NCBI GenBank assembly: GCA_038202795.1
Contig: JBBREQ010000064.1
Location: 1-13,743, forward strand
DNA: 13,743 nucleotides
Direction: 5' to 3'
Origin: PHET01 sp038202795
GTDB taxonomy: Bacteria; Actinomycetota; Coriobacteriia; Anaerosomatales; PHET01
Shown: piece by piece, positions 1-7,549 of the stretch
Layout: each line of letters opens with the position of its first letter
Numbering within the stretch: position 1 is the first letter of the stretch
The notes under the pieces: model-generated
What the model saw: only the letters and a program-made list of their open reading frames with translations
Told to the model about the DNA's origin: nothing
The model's database searches: none
Program-made: the position numbers and the translations under genes

Positions 1-302
1 TTCTCGGCAAGGACGGGTTTGACTCGACATTAGGCGCCAGACCATTGCGGCGCTCCATACAGAGGATGGTCGAGGACCCGCTTTCCGAGCAGATACTCGC
101 CGGGCAGTGGCAGGCAGGTGATGTCATCGAGGCCTACGTCAACGAGGACGGAGCCATGGTGTTTCGCAAGGGCGAGGGCGCCGTGGCGGTGCCTGCGCGT
201 CGTCATCCTGAGGATGCTTCGTCGACGCCGTCGCTGGCTCCAGCACGCCGCGCGCCCAAGGCGCGGGGCAGCAAGGGCGCAGGCGGGGCCTCGAGCGAGT
301 AG
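1..302 (+). CDS. clpC: ClpC ATPase, C-terminal end (partial)
   Basis: This is the 3' end of a gene entering from the left edge; the first full codon is at base 3. The visible residues include LGARPLRRSIQRMVEDPLSE, the conserved start of the ClpB/ClpC second-domain small subdomain, followed by a beta-rich stretch (AGDVIEAYV, GAMVFRKG) that closes the AAA+ fold. ClpC is the HSP100 unfoldase that feeds substrates to ClpP in the cytoplasm. The last 45 or so residues form an Ala/Pro/Arg/Ser-rich low-complexity tail beyond the usual fold, probably disordered. The stop (TAG, 300-302) lies 5 bases before the radA start. The pair clpC-radA is the order of the Bacillus ctsR-mcsA-mcsB-clpC-radA operon, so a ctsR/mcs set may lie to the left, but that cannot be seen. 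The family call is confident; the repressor context is inference. Confidence 0.9.
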   Translation, partial: LGKDGFDSTLGARPLRRSIQRMVEDPLSEQILAGQWQAGDVIEAYVNEDGAMVFRKGEGAVAVPARRHPEDASSTPSLAPARRAPKARGSKGAGGASSE

Positions 303-307
303 CTCAG

Positions 308-1657
308 GTGGCAGCGAAGGAACGCATCACGTGGCGGTGTCAGAACTGCGGGGCCGCCGCGCCTCGCTGGGTAGGGCGCTGCGGTGAGTGCGGTGAGTTC
401 GGCACGTATGTGGAGGAGGTCGAGCGCGCAGCTCGATCGGTCGAGTCCTCGGGGACCGTGACGCAACCGGTCTCGCTGGCGCACGTGGGCTCGCAGATGA
501 TGCCGAGGGTCTCCACCGGCGTGCCTGAGTTGGACCGCGTGCTGGGTGGAGGGCTGGTCGAGGGCTCGCTGGTGCTTCTGGGTGGAGAACCGGGTATCGG
601 CAAGTCCACGCTCCTCCTCCAGGTGGCACAGGCGGTTGCGGTCTCGGGTGTGGACGTGCTCTACGTCTGCGGCGAAGAGTCGCCCAATCAGATCGGACTG
701 CGAGCGCGACGGGTCGGAGCCGACGCAGAGCGCGTCTCGCTGCTGCCCGAGCTGGACGTGATTGCCGTCGAGCGAGTAGTCCGTTCGATGAGGCCCGGCG
801 TGGTAATCATGGATTCGATCCAGACGGCCTACGATCCTGAACTGGCGGGAGCGCCAGGCAGCGTCGGGCAGGTTCGTGCGTGCACAGCACGGTTGATGCG
901 AATCGCCAAGGAGTTAGGCATCACGACGCTTCTGGTCGGCCACGTCACCAAAGATGGCTCGATCGCGGGCCCGCGCGTGCTCGAGCACATGGTCGACGCG
1001 GTGCTGTACTTCGAGGGAGATCGCGATCATGCGTTCCGAATAGTCCGGGCGGTCAAGAACCGCTTTGGTTCGGCGAGTGAGATCGGCATCTTCGAGATGG
1101 GAGAGAGCGGACTCGCGGGTGTGGGTTCACCCTCTGCGGCGCTCATTTCCGAACGCGCCGACGCGGTCTCAGGCTCGGCGGTGATGGCTGCAGTCGAGGG
1201 GTCCAGACCGCTGCTCGTCGAGATTCAGGCGCTGGTCACCCCCAGCTACCTACCGGTGCCTCGCAGGTTGGCCACCGGGGTTGAAACGCCGCGGCTCCTT
1301 CAGGTGCTCGCCGTTCTGGAACGCCGAGCCGGCCTGTCCTTCGCCGGTCGGGACGTGCACGTTGCCGTCGCAGGCGGTTTGCGAATCACCGAGCCGGCAG
1401 TTGACCTTCCCCTTGCACTTGCGTTGGCATCCGCGCTCAAGGACCGCGCGGTTCCACTCGACATCGCGGCGTATGGAGAGATCGGTCTCACCGGGCACGT
1501 GCGGCCCGTCTCGCACGCCGCCGCTCGCTTGAAGGAGGCCGGCCGATTCGGAATCGCACGCGTTATCGGGGCGGGTTTGACCGTGGCTCCAGGCGATGAT
1601 GCAGCTCGATTGGTCGAGGTGCTCACGGTTCAAGACGCAATCGCAGTGCTCGGCTAG
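308..1657 (+). CDS. radA: DNA repair protein RadA (Sms)
   Basis: RadA is a RecA-like, DnaB-related ATPase that helps process recombination intermediates by driving branch migration and unwinding. The 449-residue length is typical. Visible in order are a C4 zinc finger (C11, C14, C25, C28), the Walker A motif GEPGIGKST at 93-101, a Walker B strand VVIMDS at 165-170, the RadA-specific KNRFG motif at 250-254, and a C-terminal Lon-like domain from about residue 290 (ETPRLLQVLAVLERRAG, then GEIGLTGHVRPV). The start is GTG 308; no other start precedes the zinc finger, which fixes it. No good Shine-Dalgarno is visible, and with clpC ending 5 bases before, translation is probably coupled. The pairing with disA downstream is the common radA-disA arrangement, and DisA and RadA are known to interact functionally in Bacillus and mycobacteria. 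Confidence 0.97.
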   Translation: MAAKERITWRCQNCGAAAPRWVGRCGECGEFGTYVEEVERAARSVESSGTVTQPVSLAHVGSQMMPRVSTGVPELDRVLGGGLVEGSLVLLGGEPGIGKSTLLLQVAQAVAVSGVDVLYVCGEESPNQIGLRARRVGADAERVSLLPELDVIAVERVVRSMRPGVVIMDSIQTAYDPELAGAPGSVGQVRACTARLMRIAKELGITTLLVGHVTKDGSIAGPRVLEHMVDAVLYFEGDRDHAFRIVRAVKNRFGSASEIGIFEMGESGLAGVGSPSAALISERADAVSGSAVMAAVEGSRPLLVEIQALVTPSYLPVPRRLATGVETPRLLQVLAVLERRAGLSFAGRDVHVAVAGGLRITEPAVDLPLALALASALKDRAVPLDIAAYGEIGLTGHVRPVSHAAARLKEAGRFGIARVIGAGLTVAPGDDAARLVEVLTVQDAIAVLG

Positions 1658-1754
1658 GCCGCAGTCGGCGGGCCCGGATCGGCTCCGGGTTTCGTCCGTC
1701 GCCGTTTTCGGGCAGAATCAGGGGGCAACTTCGAGCCTGACTAAGGGGGGTCCC

Positions 1755-2819
1755 GTGTCTGACCAGCGCGTGATGCAGGAGGTCATGAAAGCCGAGCTCA
1801 CAAAGGTCGCCCCAGGTACGCGCCTGCGAGAGGGTCTCGACATGATGATCTCCTCTCGGATGGGAGCGCTCATCGTAATGGGCGAGATCTCGGCCCTCGA
1901 GCCTTTGTGCAGCGGGGGCTTCACGATCGACACTGCGTTCACCGCTCAGCGCCTGTTCGAGCTTTCCAAAATGGACGGGGCGATACTCCTGGACTCGGAG
2001 TGCGAGCGTATCCTCAAGGCCAACGTTCACCTCGTTCCCGACGCGGCATTGCCCACCTCGGAAACGGGCATGCGCCACCGCACCGCCGAGAGGATAAGCA
2101 GGCAGACGAACGCGCTGGCCATCGCCATCTCCAGTCGACGAAATGTCGTGAACCTCTACGTGCGTGGCAAACGGGTCACGCTTGATGAGATCGAGGTACT
2201 ACTCGCGAAGGCCAATCAGGCGATCCAGACACTCCAGAACTATCGGCAGCGCCTCGACGAGATGCTTGAGCGCCTTACACTGCTCGAATTCGAGGATCTG
2301 GTCACGCTAGGCGATGTGACGGAAGTAGTCGGACGTTTTGAGACGGTGCGTCGCGTTGCCCACGAGGTTCAGCGTTATACGCTCCAACTCGGCACAGAGG
2401 GCCGACTCGTCAAGATGCAGCTTGACGAACTCACCGCTGGAGTCACCGAGCAGTTCACGCTGGTGCTGAGGGACTACTCATCCAATCCGTCACTGCGCAG
2501 GGTCTCGACGGTGCGCGATCGGCTCGAGGAACTTCCATCTGAGCGGATCCTCGAGCCAGACGCTGTCGCCCATGAGTTGGGGCTCACGTCTTCGGAACAC
2601 GCCGAGCAGCACCTGAGGCCTCGGGGGTACCGGGCAATGGCGCAGATTCCTATGGTGCCGGCGAGCGTGGTAGGTCGAATCGTCGAGCAGTTTGGAACGT
2701 TGACCGACATCGTGCGCGCGACAGTCGAGGATCTGGATGCCGTGGACGGCGTGGGAGGCCGTAGGGCCCAAGCCATTTCCTCAGGCCTCGCGCGCGTCAA
2801 GGCGCACGTCTCAGTCTGA
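1755..2819 (+). CDS. disA: DNA integrity scanning diadenylate cyclase DisA
   Basis: DisA makes c-di-AMP from two ATP and slows or stops doing so when it meets branched DNA. The 354-residue product has the N-terminal DAC domain with the DGA motif at 74-76 and the RHR motif (GMRHRTAE) at about 105-112, a helical linker, and a C-terminal helix-hairpin-helix DNA-binding domain (DLDAVDGVGGRRAQAI). The reading frame is open upstream to 1596 inside radA, but the start chosen is GTG 1755: it has an AAGGGGGG ribosome site at 1743-1750, and the protein from there begins as family members do (MSDQRVMQEVMKAELTKVAP). A 97-base gap separates it from radA, so a separate promoter is possible, though only a poor -10-like CAGAAT is visible. 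Both active-site motifs are intact. Confidence 0.96.
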   Translation: MSDQRVMQEVMKAELTKVAPGTRLREGLDMMISSRMGALIVMGEISALEPLCSGGFTIDTAFTAQRLFELSKMDGAILLDSECERILKANVHLVPDAALPTSETGMRHRTAERISRQTNALAIAISSRRNVVNLYVRGKRVTLDEIEVLLAKANQAIQTLQNYRQRLDEMLERLTLLEFEDLVTLGDVTEVVGRFETVRRVAHEVQRYTLQLGTEGRLVKMQLDELTAGVTEQFTLVLRDYSSNPSLRRVSTVRDRLEELPSERILEPDAVAHELGLTSSEHAEQHLRPRGYRAMAQIPMVPASVVGRIVEQFGTLTDIVRATVEDLDAVDGVGGRRAQAISSGLARVKAHVSV

Positions 2820-2857
2820 TAGGGCACGCTCCCCACCTCGTGAGCAGGGCGCAGCTG

Positions 2858-2866
2858 TGCTACCAT
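2858..2866 (+). promoter_or_regulatory. Candidate extended -10 promoter before PIN-TRAM gene
   Basis: TGC-TACCAT (TG at 2858-2859, TACCAT at 2861-2866) matches an extended -10 element. The same TACCAT hexamer occurs in the better supported tRNA-Tyr promoter of this window. The -35 position (TCGTGA at 2838-2843, 17 bases away) is a poor match. It would give a leader of about 90 bases before the ATG at 2962. Confidence 0.3.
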
Positions 2867-2961
2867 CCGGCTTGTCAGTCCGTCTTCGCATGCGTTGGGT
2901 CGTCCGGCGCGAGAGGAGGTGAAGGCGCGGCGGCAGCATAGATGCCGTTTTCGCCACCTGT

Positions 2962-4038
2962 ATGATCCAGGCGATCACCCGCTTCGCGCTTGTCGCGGCG
3001 GGGCTCCTGGGCGGATACGCAGTCTCAGAGACCGTCGACTGGCAGGCACAACTTCCTGGGCTCCCACCCAACTACGTCATTTTCCTATTCATCATCCTCG
3101 GGGGTTCGATGGGTTTCGTGCTCGGCGGAATCGTCGGTCGAGAACTGACATCAGCCTGGCAACGAGTCGAGGAGAGGGTCTCGGAGATCTCCGCGGCGGA
3201 CCTCATCCTTGGCACGGGGGGTCTCATCGTGGGGCTCATTCTGTCGTTCTTCGCCTCGCAGCCGCTCAGGCTTCTGCAGCCGGCGAGCTTCGCCATGGTC
3301 TCGATGGTTCTATTGACGCTGGTCTTCGGATATCTGGGTGTCTCGGTAGCCATGACCCGTCGTCGCGAGTTCGCTGCGCTGTTCCCCAAGCTCGCTGCGG
3401 CTGACTCAGTCACCGTCCAAGAGCGTCTGCTCGTCTTGGACACGAGCGCGGTGATCGATGCGCGGTTCTTGGAGATGGTGCGTCTCGGCTTTCTTCCCGG
3501 CCGCGTACGGGTTCCCCGGTTCGTGCTTGCGGAACTCCAAACGCTTGCCGATTCGGCCGATGAGACCCGTCGCTCGCGCGGTCGAAGGGGGCTGGACCTC
3601 CTGTCAACGCTTCCGCCTGAGGAACGAATCGAGTCCCTCGAAGTCGACTATCAGGATCTGTCGCTTGTCGACGAGAAGCTGATGCGGTTGTGCGTGGAGG
3701 CGGACGCGACCTTGCTCACGATGGACTACAACCTCACCAAGGTGGCGCGGGTCCGGGGTCTGCGAGCACTCAACCTCAACGAGGCGGCTGCGGCGCTGAG
3801 ACCGAACTTTCTGCCGGGTGACTCGATCCGGCTCCATATCGCCAAGACGGGCAAGGAGCCCACGCAAGGCGTGGGATATCTCGAGGATGGAACCATGGTT
3901 GTCGTTCAGGACGGGCGCCCCTTGGTGGGATCTGACGCTGAGGTGGAGGTCACCTCCGTACTGCAGACATCTGCAGGGCGCATGATCTTCGCCCGCCCCC
4001 GTCCAGCCACCGATCCGGCGGCCGAGACGGAGAAATGA
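2962..4038 (+). CDS. Membrane PIN-TRAM domain protein (YacL-like)
   Basis: The 358-residue protein has four N-terminal hydrophobic segments (about 5-22, 38-58, 81-98 and 107-130), then a cytoplasmic PIN nuclease-type domain (about 156-285) and a C-terminal TRAM domain (about 285-345). The PIN acidic residues are present: D160 in LDTSAVID, E191, D237 and D255 in LTMDYN, which suggests a metal-dependent ribonuclease site. This is the layout of Bacillus YacL and its actinobacterial relatives. The TRAM domain points to RNA as substrate, but the target is not known. It sits between disA and ispD, as yacL does in Bacillus. The start is ATG 2962, the only usual start that keeps the first membrane helix; it has no ribosome site directly before it, while an AGGAGG lies 42 bases upstream (see findings). 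The stop overlaps the ispD start. Confidence 0.9.
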   Translation: MIQAITRFALVAAGLLGGYAVSETVDWQAQLPGLPPNYVIFLFIILGGSMGFVLGGIVGRELTSAWQRVEERVSEISAADLILGTGGLIVGLILSFFASQPLRLLQPASFAMVSMVLLTLVFGYLGVSVAMTRRREFAALFPKLAAADSVTVQERLLVLDTSAVIDARFLEMVRLGFLPGRVRVPRFVLAELQTLADSADETRRSRGRRGLDLLSTLPPEERIESLEVDYQDLSLVDEKLMRLCVEADATLLTMDYNLTKVARVRGLRALNLNEAAAALRPNFLPGDSIRLHIAKTGKEPTQGVGYLEDGTMVVVQDGRPLVGSDAEVEVTSVLQTSAGRMIFARPRPATDPAAETEK

Positions 4039-4748
4039 TGAGCCGGAGACTGGCGGTCATCGTCGCGGCCGGCGGGACGGGTGAGAGGTTCGGACGTCGC
4101 GGGGGTAAGCAGCTCGCGCTGGTGCTCGACAGACCGCTGTTGTCGTGGACGCTGGCAGCGCTCGCCGGACCGCCAGTCGAGCTGATAGTGGTTGTCTGCC
4201 ATCCCGGTCGCCTTCGTGAGTACGAGGACGCGGTTATCGCACCAGCTGACCTTGGCGTGGACGTCGTGGCAGTCGCGGGTGGAGACACCCGGCAAGACTC
4301 GGTAGCCTGCGGTCTGACCGCGGTACCTGCTTCGCTGAAATACGTCGCCGTGCATGACGGCGCACGACCGCTTGTCTCGCTTCGGACACTCGACGAGGCG
4401 GTCGATCGTTTGGAGGATACGGGGATTGACGGCGTAGTCGCAGGCCATCCCTGCTATGACACGCTCAAGCGCGTCGAGGGGATGCGAGTCATCGACACTC
4501 CGGACAGGTCACGCTTCTGGGTGGCACAGACTCCGCAGGTCTTCGTTCGGGCGGCGTTGGTGGCCGCTCATGAGCATGCGCTCGCGAACGGTTTCGTCGG
4601 AACAGATGATGCGAGCCTCATCGAGTACGGGGGCGGAGCGGTCGAGATGATCGAGGCACCGCGTGACAACATCAAGGTGACGACGCCCGAGGACGTGCGC
4701 TTCGTCGAGGCAGCTCTTCGTGATCGCAGGGAGGGGGGTCGGTCGTGA
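4038..4748 (+). CDS. ispD: 2-C-methyl-D-erythritol 4-phosphate cytidylyltransferase IspD
   Basis: IspD joins CTP and MEP to form CDP-ME, the third step of the MEP isoprenoid pathway. The 236-residue product shows the nucleotide-binding loop AAGGTGERFG at 10-19 with K24, then GDTRQDSV at 82-89, HDGARP at 106-111, the AQTPQVF substrate-binding motif at about 163-169, TDD at 189-191 and NIKVTTPED at 211-219, so all expected catalytic elements are there. Two ATG codons lie in tandem at 4035 and 4038. I chose 4038 because GGAG at 4029-4032 then has a 5-base spacing; 4035 would add one Met. Either start overlaps the TGA of the PIN-TRAM gene. The 3' end overlaps ispF by 4 bases (GTGA), so the two MEP enzymes are probably translated together. 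Confidence 0.97.
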   Translation: MSRRLAVIVAAGGTGERFGRRGGKQLALVLDRPLLSWTLAALAGPPVELIVVVCHPGRLREYEDAVIAPADLGVDVVAVAGGDTRQDSVACGLTAVPASLKYVAVHDGARPLVSLRTLDEAVDRLEDTGIDGVVAGHPCYDTLKRVEGMRVIDTPDRSRFWVAQTPQVFVRAALVAAHEHALANGFVGTDDASLIEYGGGAVEMIEAPRDNIKVTTPEDVRFVEAALRDRREGGRS

Positions 4749-5218
4749 GGGTGGGCATCGGGTACGACGTGCACGCATTCTCTTCTGATCGGCCGTTGAT
4801 TCTGGGAGGAGTCACCGTACCGCACGAGCGGGGGCTCGTCGGGCACTCGGATGCCGACGTGCTTGCGCACGCGTTGATGGACGCGCTTCTGGGCGCGCTG
4901 CGGGAAGGTGATATCGGCACGTTGTTTCCGGATACCGACGCGCGCTGGGCCGGAGCCGACTCGATGCAGTTGCTCTCCGAGGTGGCGGCACTTGTGCGTC
5001 GTAGAGGATTCCAACTCGTGGATGCCGACTGCGTACTGATTCTCGAACGACCCAGGGTGTCGCCGTATCGCGATCAGATGCGCGAGAACCTGGCGGCGGC
5101 TTTGGGGACGGACCCCGACAGCATCGGGGTCAAGGCCACCACCACCGAGGGGCTCGGGTTCGAGGGCAGGGGCGAGGGAGTGGGTGCCCAGGCGGTCGTA
5201 CTCTTGGACCGGGCGTGA
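4745..5218 (+). CDS. ispF: 2-C-methyl-D-erythritol 2,4-cyclodiphosphate synthase IspF
   Basis: IspF cyclises CDP-ME 2-phosphate to MEcPP with release of CMP, the fifth MEP step. The 157-residue length is standard for the trimeric enzyme. The metal ligands are visible as D8 and H10 in YDVH and H42 in the GHSDADVLAHALMDALLGA segment. The C-terminal CDP-binding signature ATTTEGLGFEGRGEG (131-145) is complete. The GTG start at 4745 overlaps the ispD TGA (GTGA), with a GGAGGGGGG-like ribosome site just upstream at about 4730-4738. IspE, which catalyses the step in between, is not in this window. An 80-base gap follows before cysE. Confidence 0.97.
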   Translation: MRVGIGYDVHAFSSDRPLILGGVTVPHERGLVGHSDADVLAHALMDALLGALREGDIGTLFPDTDARWAGADSMQLLSEVAALVRRRGFQLVDADCVLILERPRVSPYRDQMRENLAAALGTDPDSIGVKATTTEGLGFEGRGEGVGAQAVVLLDRA

Positions 5219-5232
5219 GCCTCCCGTGCTCC

Positions 5233-5241
5233 TGATAGACT
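5233..5241 (+). promoter_or_regulatory. Candidate extended -10 promoter before cysE
   Basis: TGA-TAGACT at 5233-5241 fits an extended -10 element, located in the ispF-cysE gap. No -35 match is seen at 16-18 bases; TTGGAC at 5204-5209 is too far away. It would start a leader of about 50 bases. Confidence 0.3.
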
Positions 5242-5298
5242 GTGGTACGGCGGCCACCTGGTCGCGAGCAGTGCACGGGTCCCCGGGTGGTCCAGCAG

Positions 5299-6027
5299 AT
5301 GTTTCAGCGAGCGCGTGACGACATACGAGCGGTCAAGGAGCGCGATCCCGCAGCTACTTCGACGGCTGCCGTGCTGTTCAACTACCCCGGGTTGCACGCG
5401 CTGTGGGCTCATCGCGCGAACCACTGGCTCTGGTGCCGTGGCCGCAAAGGCATCTCCCGGTTCGGCTCACAGGTGGCTCGGTGGTTGACGGGTATTGAGA
5501 TTCATCCCGGTGCGACGATTGGCGACCGATTCTTCATCGACCACGGAAGCGGGGTCGTGATCGGCGAGACATCGGTCATCGGCAACGACGTGACCTTGTA
5601 CCAGGGTGCGACCCTGGGCGGTACCGGCAAAGAGAGCGGCAAGCGACACCCCACTGTTGAGGACTGCGTGGTCGTGGGCGTGGGTGCCGCGGTTCTTGGC
5701 AACATCACCATCGGGCGGGGCAGCAAGGTGGGAGGCGGCGCCGTGGTCATAGATGACGTCCCACCCAACTGCACGGTCGTTGGCGTGCCCGGCCGTGTCG
5801 TTGTTCGCTCGGGCGAGCGGGTTGAGGCCATCGACCTGCATCACGAGGACCTCCCCGACCCGGTCGTGGAGATGTTTGCATGCATGACGCGGAGAATCGA
5901 CAGGCTTGAGCGTCGACTTGTTCGGGATGAGTCGCTGTCGAGCGAGCGGGGAGAGCCACCCTTCGAGTCCGAGGGGCCGAGTGGCGAGCCGTTCTCGGAA
6001 GGCGAAGAAACCGTCTGTACGATCTGA
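5299..6027 (+). CDS. cysE: Serine O-acetyltransferase CysE
   Basis: CysE acetylates L-serine with acetyl-CoA to make O-acetylserine, the precursor that CysK converts to cysteine. The protein is the short Gram-positive type: a small N-terminal helical part, then left-handed beta-helix hexapeptide repeats from about residue 66. Signature elements are TGIEIHPGATIG (64-75), the catalytic-histidine segment IDHGSGVVIGET (80-91), LGGTGKESGKRHP (106-118) and the closing VVGVPGRVV (160-168). The position aligned with E. coli Asp143 is Glu67, as in other short CysE proteins. From about 205 there is an acidic Ser/Glu/Pro-rich extension ending in isoleucine. The frame is open further upstream to 5242, but ATG 5299 is chosen because family similarity starts at MFQRARDDIRAV; a GGGTGG at 5285-5290 may serve as a weak ribosome site. 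cysS follows 30 bases later. Confidence 0.95.
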   Translation: MFQRARDDIRAVKERDPAATSTAAVLFNYPGLHALWAHRANHWLWCRGRKGISRFGSQVARWLTGIEIHPGATIGDRFFIDHGSGVVIGETSVIGNDVTLYQGATLGGTGKESGKRHPTVEDCVVVGVGAAVLGNITIGRGSKVGGGAVVIDDVPPNCTVVGVPGRVVVRSGERVEAIDLHHEDLPDPVVEMFACMTRRIDRLERRLVRDESLSSERGEPPFESEGPSGEPFSEGEETVCTI

Positions 6028-6057
6028 GCTGGAGCTCGATTGATGCGAAGGAGAGTA

Positions 6058-7542
6058 ATGCGCGTCTACAACACCTTGACTCGCTCCAAAGAGGAGTTCG
6101 TCACGCGAGAGCCCGGCAAGGTCGCCATGTATGTCTGCGGGCCTACGGTCTACAACCATATTCACATCGGGAATGCTCGCACGTTCCTGTCATTCGACAT
6201 GATTCGGCGTTACTTGGAGTGGAGCGGCTACGAGGTTCGCTTCATCCAGAACGTGACCGATGTCGACGACAAGATAATCAACCGCGCCAACGAAGAGGGC
6301 CGCCCGGCTGCCGAGGTCGCACGAGAGTACACCGCGGCGTTCATAGATGCGATGCGCCGGCTTGGGGTCGAGGATCCCACCGTCAGGCCTCTGTGCACCG
6401 AAACGATACCCCAGATGATCGGCATGATCGAGCGACTGATTGCGCGGGGCAACGCGTATGTCGTCGACGAAGACGTGTATTTCTCGGTACGGAGCTTCCC
6501 GGGCTACGGAAAGCTGTCCGGGCGCGACATCGATGAGATGCGTTCCGGCGCCCGCGTGGAGATCGATGAGCGCAAGCGCGATCCGCTCGACTTCGCCTTG
6601 TGGAAGTCCGCCAAGCCCGGCGAGCCGCACTGGCCCAGTCCGTGGGGCGAAGGGCGGCCGGGGTGGCACATCGAATGCTCGGTCATGTCGGAGGCCGAGC
6701 TGGGCGTCACCTTCGACATCCACGGCGGCGGGGCCGACCTGACGTTTCCACACCATGAGAATGAGCTGGCGCAGTCTGAGGCGGCAACCGGGCAGCTGTT
6801 CGTGAAGTACTGGCTGCATGGAGGTATGTTGCAGATCAATGCCGAGAAGATGAGCAAGTCGCTCGGCAACTTCCTGCTGCTCAAGGATGTTCTCGACCGA
6901 TACGACGCTCCCGTCATCCGCTTGCTGATGCTGCAGACGCAGTACCGAAGCCCTCTCGACTTCTCTGACACGAGACTCGACGAGACAATCCACGCCTACG
7001 AGCGGCTGGCCACGCTGGTCCGCAATCTCCGCTGGGCCCATACGCTGGGTGCGCACGGTGCTGGCGCACCTGCTGAGGTCTGCTCGGGCCTGAAGATGCA
7101 TGTCGACACCGCTCGGCAGAAATTCAGCGTCGAGATGGATGATGATTTCAATACCGCAGGTGCCCTTGCTGCCGTGTTCGAACTCGCAAAGTCCGCCAAC
7201 GTGTTTCTTTCTGACTACCAAGTCGACCTGTGCGCCGAGGACAAGGATGCGATAGGTCAGGCCGAGCGTACCGTGGTTGAGCTGCTCGGTGTCTTGGGCA
7301 TCACCATTCCTGAGCCCCAAGAGCGCCACTATCCGGTTGAGGTTCTCGAGCTGGCAGCGCAGCTTGGCGGCTACACAGGTGATGATCCGGAGTCGGCCAT
7401 CGAGGCGCTTCTGGCCACGCGTGCCGCAGCTCGTACCGAGAAGAACTGGGCACTGGCTGATGCTGTCCGAGACGGGCTCGAGCGGCTGGATTTCACCATC
7501 GAGGACACGCCGCAGGGTGCGCGCGTGAACTTCAACGGCTGA
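6058..7542 (+). CDS. cysS: Cysteinyl-tRNA synthetase
   Basis: This class I aminoacyl-tRNA synthetase charges tRNA-Cys. The 494-residue length is normal. The HIGH motif appears as HIHIG (34-38) after the zinc ligand C27 in MYVCGPTVYN. The other zinc ligands lie in GWHIECSVM (C207) and FPHHENE (H232/H233 and E236). KMSKS is at 264-268. The C-terminal half holds the DALR-type helical domain (about 345-410) and a short anticodon-binding end. In-frame TTG (6040) and ATG (6043) codons lie upstream, but ATG 6058 is preferred: AAGGAG at 6048-6053 is 4 bases before it and MRVYNTLTRSKEEF is the usual CysRS start. Placing it after cysE puts cysteine synthesis and its use in translation in one operon, as in Bacillus; gltX, which precedes cysE there, is absent here. 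Confidence 0.98.
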   Translation: MRVYNTLTRSKEEFVTREPGKVAMYVCGPTVYNHIHIGNARTFLSFDMIRRYLEWSGYEVRFIQNVTDVDDKIINRANEEGRPAAEVAREYTAAFIDAMRRLGVEDPTVRPLCTETIPQMIGMIERLIARGNAYVVDEDVYFSVRSFPGYGKLSGRDIDEMRSGARVEIDERKRDPLDFALWKSAKPGEPHWPSPWGEGRPGWHIECSVMSEAELGVTFDIHGGGADLTFPHHENELAQSEAATGQLFVKYWLHGGMLQINAEKMSKSLGNFLLLKDVLDRYDAPVIRLLMLQTQYRSPLDFSDTRLDETIHAYERLATLVRNLRWAHTLGAHGAGAPAEVCSGLKMHVDTARQKFSVEMDDDFNTAGALAAVFELAKSANVFLSDYQVDLCAEDKDAIGQAERTVVELLGVLGITIPEPQERHYPVEVLELAAQLGGYTGDDPESAIEALLATRAAARTEKNWALADAVRDGLERLDFTIEDTPQGARVNFNG

Positions 7543-7549
7543 TGAGACC

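Noticed and set aside
1673..1689. CCCGGA/TCCGGG inverted repeat after radA as a terminator
   Set aside because: The stem is only 6 bp and is followed by TTTCGT without a real T-run; with disA in the same direction 65 bases on, a terminator is not convincing.
1596..1754. Upstream extension of the disA frame into radA
   Set aside because: The extra 53 residues do not look like DisA, while GTG 1755 has a strong ribosome site and matches the family N-terminus.
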